Source: an uncultured Oscillospiraceae bacterium
GTDB taxonomy: Bacteria; Bacillota; Clostridia; Oscillospirales; Oscillospiraceae
Direction: 5' to 3'
Assembly (NCBI GenBank): GCA_910584045.1
Contig: CAJTYO010000028.1
Coordinates: 1 to 33,305 of the forward strand
DNA length: 33,305 nucleotides
The position numbers and the translations under genes were made by a program. Below, one piece after another: positions 8,605 to 15,706 of the stretch. Within the stretch, counting starts at the first letter, position 1, and every line of letters begins with the position of its first letter. The notes beneath the pieces are model-generated. The model was not told the origin of the DNA and did no database searches. It worked only from the letters and a program-made list of their open reading frames with translations.

Positions 8605-8633
8605 GGGGCATACATGCCTTACATGTACGCCCC
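8605..8633. other. Intercistronic 12-bp hairpin between DUF4358 and MBOAT genes
   Basis: GGGGCATACATG (8605-8616) pairs with CATGTACGCCCC (8622-8633) around a 5-nt loop, with one G-U pair in the minus-strand RNA. Read on the minus strand, no U-tract follows and the MBOAT ribosome site comes next, so it is unlikely to be a simple terminator of this operon. On the plus strand it is followed by GGATTTTTTA, which would suit termination of antisense transcripts. Possible roles are mRNA processing or differential expression. Confidence 0.5.
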
Positions 8634-8640
8634 GGATTTT

Positions 8641-9129
8641 TTATCCAAACAGCTTGTTAAATGCGTCAACCGCCTGGTCCTGCTCGCTGCCGGCGCAGAT
8701 CAGGGCGGCTACGTTCCCATGGGTGATGACCTGGGCTTTCTCCCAGGCGGCGGTGGTCTCGGGATAGAAGGCGCCGCCGTTGACCTGACTGTCCACCCGG
8801 GCCTGGAGGATGGAGGCCGCCGCCTGTGCGTCGGCCTCGCTCTCAAGCTCCAGCAGAACGAACTCAAAGGGCACAGCGGTGATTGCCGCCATCTTTGCCA
8901 CGACCTGCTTGGACGTGTAGTTCTCTAAACCGGGGTAGACCTGGGGGATCATATCTGTCTCCACGTCCATCATGGCGGGGGTGTTGTCCGCGCCCAGGGT
9001 GGCCATGAAATCCTCGTAATACTTGTTCAGGTCGGGGGCGGCCTGTCCATTGTTTCCGCCGCCTCCGCCGCAGGCGGCCAGCGCCGGCAGCAACATCGCG
9101 CACAAGAGAATGCTCAGCAATTTTTTCAT
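8641..9129 (-). CDS. DUF4358 lipoprotein
   Basis: A 162-residue exported lipoprotein. Signal peptide MKKLLSILLCAMLLPALAAC ends in lipobox LAAC, followed by a glycine-rich spacer. The mature part has the DUF4358 pattern: a YYEDFM segment, DMIPQVYPGLENYTS, a VVAKMAAI stretch and the terminal HGNVAALIC. The start at 9129 (ATG) sits after GGAGGT; an in-frame ATG 15 bp upstream is less well placed. DUF4358 lipoproteins of clostridia often accompany MBOAT/DHHW genes, as here, so it is probably an outer-face accessory of polymer acetylation. That role is inferred from neighbourhood only. Confidence 0.82.
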   Translation of the reverse strand: MKKLLSILLCAMLLPALAACGGGGGNNGQAAPDLNKYYEDFMATLGADNTPAMMDVETDMIPQVYPGLENYTSKQVVAKMAAITAVPFEFVLLELESEADAQAAASILQARVDSQVNGGAFYPETTAAWEKAQVITHGNVAALICAGSEQDQAVDAFNKLFG

Positions 9130-9242
9130 ATGGGTTACCTCCAAAACTTTTTCGTCGTCCCTCTATCGGGCTCGCACCATTAGACGGACCCCATATGAAA
9201 TTGTTTCCCGCTTTCTGAAAAAATTTCCTGCCGGGGCGTACT

Positions 9243-9728
9243 TTATTGAATGGTATAACTTCCCCGGACCAGCAGCAATGCGCCGTCGGAGCTGGTCACG
9301 CTGCGGCTGTCGGTCATTAAATAGAGATGATTGAGCTGCAGGCTGGCGCCGCCATCAATGTTTCCCCCGGCGGTGATGTCAGCAAGCCCAGGCGCGGGGG
9401 AGGCGGTGCACCTGGCCGTGCCGGAGCGCAGCAGCACCTCGCATCCCGCCCCGCCGGAGAGAGTCTGTCCGGCGGTCAGGGTCACGGTGGAGTAGGCGGC
9501 GCCGGCCGGTCCCGTGCCCAGCTCCTGGGCCAGCTTGGCGTTCCGGGCGGCAATGCGCTCGTCCACCTTGTCCAGAATCTGACCGGTAAAGGTGTCGGTG
9601 AGATAGCTGAGGCTGACCAGCGGGTCGCTCTTGGAGCCCGCGCCGCCGGCGGCTGTGGCCGCGATGACGGTCAGCCCCGCCAGGGCCATCAGTACGCACA
9701 CAAGGGTGCGCAGTCGTCTTTTGTTCAT
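9243..9728 (-). CDS. Exported protein of unknown family
   Basis: A 161-residue protein with an N-terminal signal/anchor (MNKRRLRTLVCVLMALAGL). A short segment SDPLVSLSYLTDTFTGQIL leads into a helical stretch rich in K/R/E/A. A glycine-rich beta-type domain follows, containing LTAGQTLSGGAGCEVLLRSG and the end NHLYLMTDSRSV...LVRGSYTIQ. I do not recognise a named family. The start ATG at 9728 has GAGGAT upstream; an in-frame start 60 bp further up is rejected. It precedes the DUF4358 gene by 113 bp, so it may be the first gene of the acetylation set or an independent unit. A perfect TATAAT (9824-9829, minus) overlaps the upstream mazF stop but lacks a good -35. Confidence 0.7.
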   Translation of the reverse strand: MNKRRLRTLVCVLMALAGLTVIAATAAGGAGSKSDPLVSLSYLTDTFTGQILDKVDERIAARNAKLAQELGTGPAGAAYSTVTLTAGQTLSGGAGCEVLLRSGTARCTASPAPGLADITAGGNIDGGASLQLNHLYLMTDSRSVTSSDGALLLVRGSYTIQ

Positions 9729-9824
9729 GGAATATCCTCGCTCAATATGTAGATGTTGTTCCGCCGGGTCCGCGAGGGCCGGGCGCACCGGTCCCCGCGG
9801 GCCTGTTTTTGTTAAAACCCGTGA

Positions 9825-10190
9825 TTATACGAGCCTGTCGCTGTGCAGACCGAAGCTGACCGCGATTGCCGCGTCCACTCTGTCCATCAGTTCCTTGTCC
9901 ACGCGCCCCATCTTTTCCCGCAGACGGCGCTTATCCAGCGTGCGGATCTGTTCCAATAATACCACAGAATCACGGGTAAGTCCATAGTTTTGCGCTGCCA
10001 ATTCTATGTGGGTGGGCAGCTTTGCCTTTCCCGTCTGGCTAGTAATGGCCGCCACGATGACCGTGGGGCTGTATCGGTTCCCTGTATCGTTCTGAACGAT
10101 CAGCACGGGACGGACGCCGCCCTGCTCGCTGCCTACGACCGGGCTGAGGTCGGCATAATAGATGTCGCCGCGTTTTACGCTTGTATCCAC
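9825..10190 (-). CDS. mazF: MazF/PemK-family mRNA interferase, no antitoxin seen
   Basis: A 121-residue toxin of the EndoA/MazF type: the N-terminal VKRGDIYYADLSPVVGSEQG (start of the SH3-like barrel) is followed by GVRPVLIVQNDTGNRYSPTV and AITSQTGKAKLPTH, then the LTRDSVVLLEQIRTLDKRRL end. It is expected to cleave single-stranded mRNA at a short motif. The chosen start is GTG at 10190, 10 nt after GGAG; another GTG at 10199 is too close to that site, and an ATG at 10241 has poor spacing and a non-conserved extension. No MazE/AbrB-like or ribbon-helix-helix gene lies in the 240 bp upstream. Solitary chromosomal mazF genes do occur in clostridia. Confidence 0.88.
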   Translation of the reverse strand: MDTSVKRGDIYYADLSPVVGSEQGGVRPVLIVQNDTGNRYSPTVIVAAITSQTGKAKLPTHIELAAQNYGLTRDSVVLLEQIRTLDKRRLREKMGRVDKELMDRVDAAIAVSFGLHSDRLV

Positions 10191-10373
10191 AAAGTTCACA
10201 CTCCGCCGGAAGAAGTGCCCGAAGCAACGGGCCACTATCATTCTCCCACGCAGCCGCGGATTTTATACGGCGCGCCCCCATAAAATGGAGGCCGCCGCAG
10301 GACACCGGGATTCCCTGCCCCTGTGTATCCTATGCCGGGAGGGAGGGGGCGGTGACGCTGCGGGGCCATATTC

Positions 10374-10402
10374 TTGCAAAGGCCGGCGAGCTGTGGTATA
10401 AT
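10374..10402 (+). promoter_or_regulatory. Promoter of the GNAT gene
   Basis: TTGCAA (10374-10379), a 17-bp spacer and a perfect TATAAT (10397-10402), 35 bp upstream of the GNAT start. This is a sigma-A-type promoter of near-consensus quality. Confidence 0.8.
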
Positions 10403-10437
10403 GGCGAAATTCCAAAAGACAGGGGAGGAGAGAAGCT

Positions 10438-10914
10438 ATGGTTCGGTACGCGGAGGAGAGGGACCTGCCCCGGGTGAACGAGCTGCGATGCCAGGTCAAC
10501 GAGCTCCATTCCGCCGGACGGCCCGACATTTTTAGGGCCGGATTTTGCCGGGAATTGCAGGAGCGGGCCTATACGCTGCGGTGCGGAGAAGACAGCGACG
10601 TCATAGTGGCGGAGCGGGACGGCGTGGTCTGCGGCATGGCGCTGGTAGAATACCTGCACAGGGAGGAGTCGCCCTACTGCTGTGCCAGAGAAATCTATCA
10701 TATTATCGAATTTGGCGTGGATGAAGTCTTCCGGCGCCGGGGCGTGGGCCGGGAGCTGATGGACTTCCTGGAGGCTGAGGCAAGGAAAAAGGGCTTTTCC
10801 GGCATCGAACTGGATATGTGGACCTTCAACGAGGAGGCGAGAAAATTTTACGAGGCCGTTGGCTTTAAGACTTTCCGCCTCTTCATGGAGAGGAAACTGG
10901 GCGGCGGGGAGTAA
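10438..10914 (+). CDS. GNAT-family N-acetyltransferase
   Basis: A 158-residue acetyltransferase. Acetyl-CoA loop FRRRGVGRELMDFLEAEA is preceded by the beta4 strand IIEFGVDEVF and followed by ELDMWTFNEEARKFYEAVGF, the classic GNAT C-terminal pattern (RimI/ElaA-like outline). GGGGAGGAGAG precedes the ATG. It is a single-gene unit: its own promoter lies at 10374-10402 and a very strong hairpin terminator follows 4 bp after the stop. The substrate (protein N-terminus, amine or antibiotic) cannot be told. Confidence 0.88.
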   Translation: MVRYAEERDLPRVNELRCQVNELHSAGRPDIFRAGFCRELQERAYTLRCGEDSDVIVAERDGVVCGMALVEYLHREESPYCCAREIYHIIEFGVDEVFRRRGVGRELMDFLEAEARKKGFSGIELDMWTFNEEARKFYEAVGFKTFRLFMERKLGGGE

Positions 10915-10918
10915 CGGC

Positions 10919-10948
10919 GCGGCCCCCCGGCGCAGGCCGGGGGGCCGC
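10919..10948. terminator. Bidirectional terminator between convergent genes
   Basis: A perfect 13-bp GC-only stem (10919-10931 with 10936-10948) around loop GCAG, followed by TTATTA. It separates the GNAT gene from the convergent aminotransferase and can serve both strands, although the T-tracts are weak. Confidence 0.75.
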
Positions 10949-10968
10949 TTATTACATGTGCGCGGAGA

Positions 10969-12159
10969 CTACCGGCTGTTATAGGCTCTGATGCCCTTAG
11001 CCAGCAGGTCCATGGCCCTCTCCAGGTCCTTCTGCTTGAGAACGTAGGCAATGCGGATCTCGTTGATACCCTTGCCGGGGGTGGCGTAGAAGGAGCCGCC
11101 GGGGGCGAACATCACTGTGTCGCTGTTGTCGTCAAAGTCGGTGAGCAGCCACTGTTGGAACTCGTCCGCGTCGTCCACGGGCAGCGCCGCCATCAGGTAG
11201 AAGGCCCCGCGGGGACACTCGCAGATCACCCCGGGAATCTCCTTGAGCTTGGATACGACCGTATCCCGGCGGCGCTTGTACTCCTCCCGGACGGCGGCGA
11301 AGTAGTCCGGCCCCACGTCGTACAGGGCGGCGGAGGCCACCTGGTCCAGGGTTGCCACGGACAGGCGGGCCTGACAGTACTTGATGGCCTCGCCCATCAA
11401 CTCCTTGTTCCGGCTGATGATGCACCCGATTCGGGCCCCGCAGGCGGAGAAGCGCTTGGATACGGTGTCGATAACGATCACGTTCTCCGCCGCGTCTTTG
11501 AATTCGCCCAGGGACTGGAGGGGCTCGCTGGCGTAGACAAATTCGCGGTAGGCCTCGTCGCCGATGATGAACAGCTCGTGCTCTTTGGCTACATCCACCA
11601 TCATGCGCATCTCCTCGGGGGTCAGCACGTTGCCGGTGGGGTTGCCGGGATTGGTGCACATGATGGCCCGGGTGCGGGGGGTGATGGCCGCCTCAATTTT
11701 GGAGCGGTCGGCGTAGTGATACCCCTCCTCGGGCACAGTGGACACAGGACGGATGGAGGCTCCGCAGGTGCTCACCATGGTGTTGTAGTTGGGGTAAAAG
11801 GGCTCGGGGATGATGATCTCGTCCCCCTCGTCCAGGATGCAGTTGAGAACGATCTGCAGCGCCTCGCTGCCGCCGGTGGTGATGAGGATCTCGTCCTTCT
11901 CAAAATGTATGCCTAGATTGTCGTAATACTTCTGGATGGCATCGATGAGCACCGGCAGGCCGGGGGAGGGAGCGTACTCCAGCACAGGCTGCCGGAAGTC
12001 CCGCACCGCTTGAAAATACTGGGGCGGGGTCTCTATGTCCGGCTGGCCGATGTTCAGGTGGTAGATTTTTTTCCCGGCGGCCTGGGCGGCTACCGCGTAG
12101 GGATGGAACTTTCTCATGGGGGACAGGCCGCACTTTTTGACCTTGCTGGAAAATTTCAT
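10969..12159 (-). CDS. Class I/II pyridoxal-phosphate aminotransferase
   Basis: A 396-residue fold-type I aminotransferase, probably acting on aspartate or another amino acid. The N-terminal segment HLNIGQPDIETP, the cofactor-binding GGSEALQIV (about 96-104), TNPGNPTGNVLTPEE (about 169-183), the D201/Y204 pair in IGDEAYREF, the Schiff-base lysine in DTVSKRFSACGARIG (K235) and the terminal Arg in NEIRIAYVL are all present. The start follows AAAGGGA. It lies 31 bp downstream of the phosphosugar mutase and is likely cotranscribed with it. The substrate cannot be fixed within subfamily I-gamma. Confidence 0.92.
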   Translation of the reverse strand: MKFSSKVKKCGLSPMRKFHPYAVAAQAAGKKIYHLNIGQPDIETPPQYFQAVRDFRQPVLEYAPSPGLPVLIDAIQKYYDNLGIHFEKDEILITTGGSEALQIVLNCILDEGDEIIIPEPFYPNYNTMVSTCGASIRPVSTVPEEGYHYADRSKIEAAITPRTRAIMCTNPGNPTGNVLTPEEMRMMVDVAKEHELFIIGDEAYREFVYASEPLQSLGEFKDAAENVIVIDTVSKRFSACGARIGCIISRNKELMGEAIKYCQARLSVATLDQVASAALYDVGPDYFAAVREEYKRRRDTVVSKLKEIPGVICECPRGAFYLMAALPVDDADEFQQWLLTDFDDNSDTVMFAPGGSFYATPGKGINEIRIAYVLKQKDLERAMDLLAKGIRAYNSR

Positions 12160-12190
12160 GTTTATGATCCCTTTCCCCGCTGACGCGGCG

Positions 12191-13918
12191 TCACTTTTTC
12201 AGAGTATCCACCCACTGGCCGTATTTGGCGATATTGGCCTCCCGCGCTTGAGCGTCCGCGCCCTTGGTGAGGATGTAGACCTTGATCTTCGGCTCGGTGC
12301 CGGAGGGGCGGACGATGATGGACGTGCCGTCCGCCAGTTCGAAGCGCAGCACGTTGGAGCCGGAGAGCTCCATGGAGGTTTTCGCCCCTGTGGCGCAGTC
12401 GAGGACGCTGCCGTCGGCGTAGTCCTTGAACTGGGACACCCGGACTCCGGCGATATCGGCGGGAGGATTCTCCCGGAGACCCTTCATCAGCTTCGCCATA
12501 TCCGCCAGACCGTCCAGACCGGGCATCACTAGGTTGTGGGTCTTCTCGCCGTAGAAGCCGTGCTTCTCATACAGGGCCTGGAGCGCGTCCAGCACGGTCA
12601 TGCCCTTGGCATAGTAGTAGGCGGCCATCTCAGTCAGCAGCAGGGAGGCGGTGACCGCGTCTTTGTCCCGGACAAAATCACCCAGCATGTAGCCGTAGCT
12701 CTCCTCGTAGGAGAAGACCACTTTGCCCTCGCCGGAGCCCTCCAGGGCGTTCTTCTTCTCGGCGATGAACTTGAAGCCGGTGAAGGTGTCGAAGCAGGCG
12801 GCCCCGCAGCTCTCGGCCACGGCCTTGGCCATCTCGGTGGTGACGATGGTCTTTAAAGCCACGGGATTCGCAGGGAGTTTGCCGGTGCGCTCCATGGCGC
12901 CCAGCATATAATCCAGCAGCACCACGCCGGTCTGGTTGCCGGTCATGACCTTGTACTCGCCGTCCTTGTCCCGAACCATGATGCCTACCCGATCGCTGTC
13001 GGGGTCGGTGCCCAGAATGAAATCCACATCGTTGGCCTTGGCCAGCTCCACCGCCAGATAGAAGCCCTCGGGGTTCTCGGGGTTGGGGGACTTGACGGTG
13101 GGGAAGCTGCCGTCGATGACCATCTGCTTGGGCTCGCAGAGCAGGTGCTTCACGCCGGCCCGCTTGAGGGCCTCGGGCACCAGCTTGTGGCCGCAGCCGT
13201 GGAAGGGGGTGTAGACCAACTTGAAGCTGTCCGCCACGGCGGGGATGGCGCCGGCGTCCACGGTCATGGCCATGGCCTCTTTGAGGAACGCCTCGTCGGT
13301 CTCCTCGCCCATGACTGTGATGAGGCCGGCCTTCACGGCCTCGTCATAGGGCATGGTCTTCACACCGGTAAAGATGTCGATCGTCTCCAGCTCCCTGGCG
13401 ATGGCGTCGGCGTGCTGGGGGGGCAGCTGGGCTCCGTCCTCCCAGTAGACCTTATAGCCGTTGTACTCCTTCGGGTTGTGGCTGGCGGTGACGTTGATAC
13501 CCGCCTGACAGCCGTAGTGCCGCACGGCGAAGCTCAGCTCAGGGGTGGGGCGCAGGGCGTCGAAGATGCGGACCTTGATGCCGGCGGCGGCGCAGACCTC
13601 GGCGGCGGCCCGGGCGAACTCCATGCCGTGGAGGCGGCAGTCCATGCAGATGGCCACGCCCCGCTCCTTGGCCTGCTCACCCTCGGCGCAGATGACATTG
13701 GCGAAGCCCTGTGTGGCGTGGCGGACCACATAGAGGTTCATGTGGTGCAGGCCCATGGCCATTGTGCCCCGCAGCCCGGCGGTGCCGAACTCCAGGGGAC
13801 CGTAGAATCGGCTTTCGATCTCTTTGGGATCGTTTCGGATAGCCTCCAGCTCGGCGTGCTCCTCCGCCGTCAGTACGTCGCTGTCCAGCCATTTTTGATA
13901 TTCCTTTTGATAATCCAT
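12191..13918 (-). CDS. Phospho-sugar mutase (phosphoglucomutase/phosphomannomutase)
   Basis: A 575-residue alpha-D-phosphohexomutase that interconverts sugar 1- and 6-phosphates. The phosphoserine loop is VTASHNPKEYNGYK (Ser146), the Mg site GTDPDSDRVGI, the sugar-binding loop SYEESYGYMLGD, and the phosphate-binding loop RPSGTEPKIKVY near the end. The length and N-terminal WLDSDVLTAEEHAEL match the long PgcA-type group of Firmicutes. It supplies glucose 1-phosphate or mannose 1-phosphate for envelope polymers. GGAGG lies before the ATG, and a near-consensus promoter lies 47 bp upstream. Confidence 0.95.
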   Translation of the reverse strand: MDYQKEYQKWLDSDVLTAEEHAELEAIRNDPKEIESRFYGPLEFGTAGLRGTMAMGLHHMNLYVVRHATQGFANVICAEGEQAKERGVAICMDCRLHGMEFARAAAEVCAAAGIKVRIFDALRPTPELSFAVRHYGCQAGINVTASHNPKEYNGYKVYWEDGAQLPPQHADAIARELETIDIFTGVKTMPYDEAVKAGLITVMGEETDEAFLKEAMAMTVDAGAIPAVADSFKLVYTPFHGCGHKLVPEALKRAGVKHLLCEPKQMVIDGSFPTVKSPNPENPEGFYLAVELAKANDVDFILGTDPDSDRVGIMVRDKDGEYKVMTGNQTGVVLLDYMLGAMERTGKLPANPVALKTIVTTEMAKAVAESCGAACFDTFTGFKFIAEKKNALEGSGEGKVVFSYEESYGYMLGDFVRDKDAVTASLLLTEMAAYYYAKGMTVLDALQALYEKHGFYGEKTHNLVMPGLDGLADMAKLMKGLRENPPADIAGVRVSQFKDYADGSVLDCATGAKTSMELSGSNVLRFELADGTSIIVRPSGTEPKIKVYILTKGADAQAREANIAKYGQWVDTLKK

Positions 13919-13964
13919 GTGAATCGCATCCTCCTTCTTTCAGCAGCGTGGCGCTGTTGGAGCT

Positions 13965-13993
13965 ATTGTACCAAAAATTCCCCCTGGGTTCAA
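13965..13993 (-). promoter_or_regulatory. Promoter of the mutase-aminotransferase unit
   Basis: On the minus strand TTGAAC (13993-13988), a 17-bp spacer and TACAAT (13970-13965). The start codon lies 47 bp downstream. Good sigma-A match. Confidence 0.75.
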
Positions 13994-14006
13994 CCGCGGA
14001 AAGCAA

Positions 14007-14020
14007 ATTTCCATGGAAAT
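14007..14020. promoter_or_regulatory. 14-bp perfect palindrome upstream of mutase promoter
   Basis: ATTTCCATGGAAAT is a perfect palindrome ending 13 bp upstream (minus-strand sense) of the mutase -35 box. It lies in a 200-bp stretch (13919-14118) without a gene. Position and symmetry suit an activator or repressor site, but no cognate regulator is evident. Confidence 0.35.
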
Positions 14021-14118
14021 CAATTTATGTCCGACATACGCTCCTCCGGGGTGCAGAGGTGCGCATCATACGCGGTCTGGGCGGAAGCGCCCGTCTGTCT
14101 CGCCATTCAGCCCAAAAC

Positions 14119-14153
14119 GACGAGTGGCGTCTCACAATAGAGCGCCACTCGTC
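14119..14153 (-). terminator. Terminator of the TSUP gene pair
   Basis: GACGAGTGGCG (14119-14129) pairs with CGCCACTCGTC (14143-14153), 11 bp, extended in the loop by CTC/GAG. Read on the minus strand it starts at the stop codon of the downstream TSUP gene and is followed by GTTTTGGG. Rho-independent, with a short U-tract. Confidence 0.7.
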
Positions 14154-14562
14154 AGCGATTCTCCTCATCACCCTGCTTCCCGGGTTCCTCCCCCTCCGGA
14201 CGCTTCCAGCCGCTGAGCAGCATGGCCCCGCCGCCGTACAGCAGGAACAGTCCAAAGGGTTTGCGCAGCAGGCTCACGTCCACCGCCATGGACAGCAGCG
14301 CTCCCACCAGGGCCGCCGCCGTCCCCAGGGGTGCAGCCTCCCGCCATGTTGTCCTGTCCAGATAGCCGTTTTTCCGGTGAAAGAACAGGCTGATGGCTGC
14401 TGTGGGGATGAAAAACAGCAGATTCACCGCCTGGGCCTCCCGGTGATCCACTCCCAGCAGCAGCGTCATGCACACCAGCAGCAGCGTCCCGCCCCCCACG
14501 CCCCAACTGGACAGCGCCCCGGTGGCCAGCGCCGCCAGAAAGGGCAGCAGCCACTCTACCAT
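14152..14562 (-). CDS. TSUP (TauE/SafE) permease, half-size, second of pair
   Basis: A 136-residue membrane protein with about four hydrophobic helices: a LLPFLAALATGALSSWGVGGG start, LLFFIPTAAISLFF, a central LGTAAALVGALLSMAV and GLFLLYGGGAMLLSG. The GxGGG segment after the first helix and the terminal GLFLLYGG motif are typical of one TauE/SafE repeat. The family normally has two such repeats in about 250 residues. Its ATG overlaps the stop of the preceding TSUP half by 7 bp, so the two halves are translated together and probably form a heterodimeric exporter/importer. The cytoplasmic tail is charged (EEPGKQGDEENR). The substrate is unknown; family members move sulfite, sulfonates or other organic anions. 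Confidence 0.83.
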   Translation of the reverse strand: MVEWLLPFLAALATGALSSWGVGGGTLLLVCMTLLLGVDHREAQAVNLLFFIPTAAISLFFHRKNGYLDRTTWREAAPLGTAAALVGALLSMAVDVSLLRKPFGLFLLYGGGAMLLSGWKRPEGEEPGKQGDEENR

Positions 14563-14912
14563 AGCAGATACCTCACCCCGCCGTACAGCAGAAACAGCCC
14601 AAAGATGATCTTCAGTATACGCACCGGCACCTTTTCAAAGCTCAGCCCGCCGATAACGCCGCCCACCGCGCCCCCCGCCAGATAGGGCCATACCAGCCCC
14701 CACGCCGGCCGCACCCGCCAGAGATACACCGCCGCCGACACGCAGCACATGGGCAGAATGATGGCCACGCAGGTGGCGAAGGCCTTTCGTCCATCCAGCT
14801 GCCGCCACTTCACCAGCAGCGGCAGCAGCGCCATCCCGCCGCCGCCGCCGAACAGCCCGCTGAGCAGGCCTCCCAGGCCTCCGGCGATCTGATTTTTCCG
14901 CTTGTCCGTCAT
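14556..14912 (-). CDS. TSUP (TauE/SafE) permease, half-size, first of pair
   Basis: A 118-residue membrane protein of the same family as its neighbour. It opens with a basic segment (MTDKRKNQ), then GGLGGLLSGLFGGGGGMALLPLL, AFATCVAIILPMCCVSAAVYL, a glycine-rich helix YLAGGAVGGVIGGLSF and the C-terminal GLFLLYGGVRYLLW. The family hallmark G(x)GGGG loop after helix 1 and the FLLYGG end occur in both genes, showing that each encodes one TSUP repeat. AGGAAGGG precedes the ATG. No full-length TSUP reading frame is interrupted here: both halves have intact starts and stops. Confidence 0.83.
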   Translation of the reverse strand: MTDKRKNQIAGGLGGLLSGLFGGGGGMALLPLLVKWRQLDGRKAFATCVAIILPMCCVSAAVYLWRVRPAWGLVWPYLAGGAVGGVIGGLSFEKVPVRILKIIFGLFLLYGGVRYLLW

Positions 14913-14944
14913 GACAGCCGCCCTTCCTCTTCTCCCTATGTACT

Positions 14945-14964
14945 GCCGGCCCGGAGGGGCCGGC
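14945..14964 (-). terminator. GC-rich hairpin after the DUF1540 gene
   Basis: GCCGGCCC (14945-14952) pairs with GGGCCGGC (14957-14964), loop GGAG, 6 bp after the DUF1540 stop (minus sense). There is no U-tract, so termination is likely partial; transcripts may continue into the TSUP pair. Confidence 0.45.
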
Positions 14965-14970
14965 GGCGGA

Positions 14971-15162
14971 TTACTGCATCAGCTTGAAGCTCTGGCAGTC
15001 GGTGCACTGGTCCATGGTGGGGTTGGTTTCGTGGGTGCCCACCTGGATGGCGTCCAGGCCGCAGTACTGCTCATTTTTGCAGTGGTGGGCGCAGGTATTG
15101 ACGCTGCAACGGATGGAACGGTTGGGCTTGCAGGCGCAGCCGCTGTTGGTGCAATTACTCAT
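14971..15162 (-). CDS. DUF1540 cysteine-rich small protein
   Basis: A 63-residue protein with eleven cysteines. The DUF1540 core reads IRCSVNTCAHHC, then CGLDAIQVGTHE and the end DQCTDCQSF, a metal-binding-type arrangement found in spore-forming Firmicutes; its function is not established. The ATG at 15162 follows GAGGAGG at 9-nt spacing; an in-frame ATG 18 bp upstream overlaps that ribosome site and is rejected. It stands alone between a terminator (15260-15284) and a hairpin (14945-14964). Confidence 0.85.
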   Translation of the reverse strand: MSNCTNSGCACKPNRSIRCSVNTCAHHCKNEQYCGLDAIQVGTHETNPTMDQCTDCQSFKLMQ

Positions 15163-15259
15163 GCTGTGGTTCCTCCTCATCTGTCGTCGTTAATGGGTTT
15201 GCCGGAGGTAGTTTGCGCGTTTTTTTTCAAAATATGCGATGGGCCAAAAAAGGAAAGAG

Positions 15260-15284
15260 GCCGCAGCCGGCGCGCGGCTGCGGC
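15260..15284 (-). terminator. Terminator of the GntR-ABC operon
   Basis: GCCGCAGCC (15260-15268) pairs with GGCTGCGGC (15276-15284). On the minus strand the hairpin is followed by a pyrimidine-rich run CTCTTTCCTTTTTT. It lies about 70 bp after the last gene of the operon. The 190-bp gap 15163-15354 holds no other clear feature. Confidence 0.75.
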
Positions 15285-15354
15285 TTTAGCCCCATTTGAG
15301 AAATGCCAAAACACCCAAACGACGGAGCTTTTTCCATCAATTTTCAAACAAGCC

Positions 15355-15705
15355 CTAATCCAGGATGACGGACTTCTTCTTTCCCTTCTTGTCCCGGGGG
15401 AACTCCCGGATTCTGGTCACATACTCCAGATTCACCGCCTGGAGCTGCCCCTGGGCGTCCTCGATCATCATGCCGCCCGCGCCCACCTCCCTGATGGTCC
15501 CCTGGACGCTGCCTTCTGTCTGCGTAATGGTGTAGATGATGCACTCTTTCCCGATAAACTGCTTTGCCAGTTCCTCCATGGCTTCCCTCTCCTTTTTCCC
15601 TTTTCGTTTGATATGATGGGCCGCCGCCGCTGCCGTCCGCCGCCGCTTTTGGGGCAGGAAGAACAACAGATACAGCAGCAGCAAAATCGGTATCCAGTAC
15701 CACAT
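15355..15705 (-). CDS. Small membrane protein with Sm-like C-terminal domain
   Basis: A 116-residue protein: one N-terminal transmembrane helix (WYWIPILLLLYLLFFLP), a basic and alanine-rich cytosolic linker (QKRRRTAAAAA, IKRKGKKERE), then a compact beta-rich domain from FIGKECIIYTI through EGSVQGTIREVGAGGMMIED to LEYVTRIREF and a Lys-rich tail. The pattern (GxVxGxIxxV-GxxMxIED-VNLEYVxxI) resembles Sm/SH3-like small barrels of unnamed clostridial proteins (possibly DUF6897; not certain). It is YajC-like in size and topology, but no YajC motif is seen. GGGGTAGG overlaps the micro-gene stop and serves the ATG at 15705. Confidence 0.65.
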   Translation of the reverse strand: MWYWIPILLLLYLLFFLPQKRRRTAAAAAHHIKRKGKKEREAMEELAKQFIGKECIIYTITQTEGSVQGTIREVGAGGMMIEDAQGQLQAVNLEYVTRIREFPRDKKGKKKSVILD

Positions 15706-15706
15706 G

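Noticed and set aside
7106..8767. Plus-strand open frame of 553 codons opposite the MBOAT gene
   Set aside because: Low-complexity Gln/His/Gly-rich translation without domains; the minus strand encodes a convincing MBOAT protein.
9824..9829. Perfect minus-strand TATAAT at the mazF stop codon as a promoter for the exported protein gene
   Set aside because: No acceptable -35 at 16-18 bp; the best match is TTCGGT at 19 bp. Left as a note only.
14564..14912. Frameshifted single TSUP gene
   Set aside because: Both halves have their own ribosome site, start and stop, and each holds a full repeat, so two genes fit better than one broken gene.
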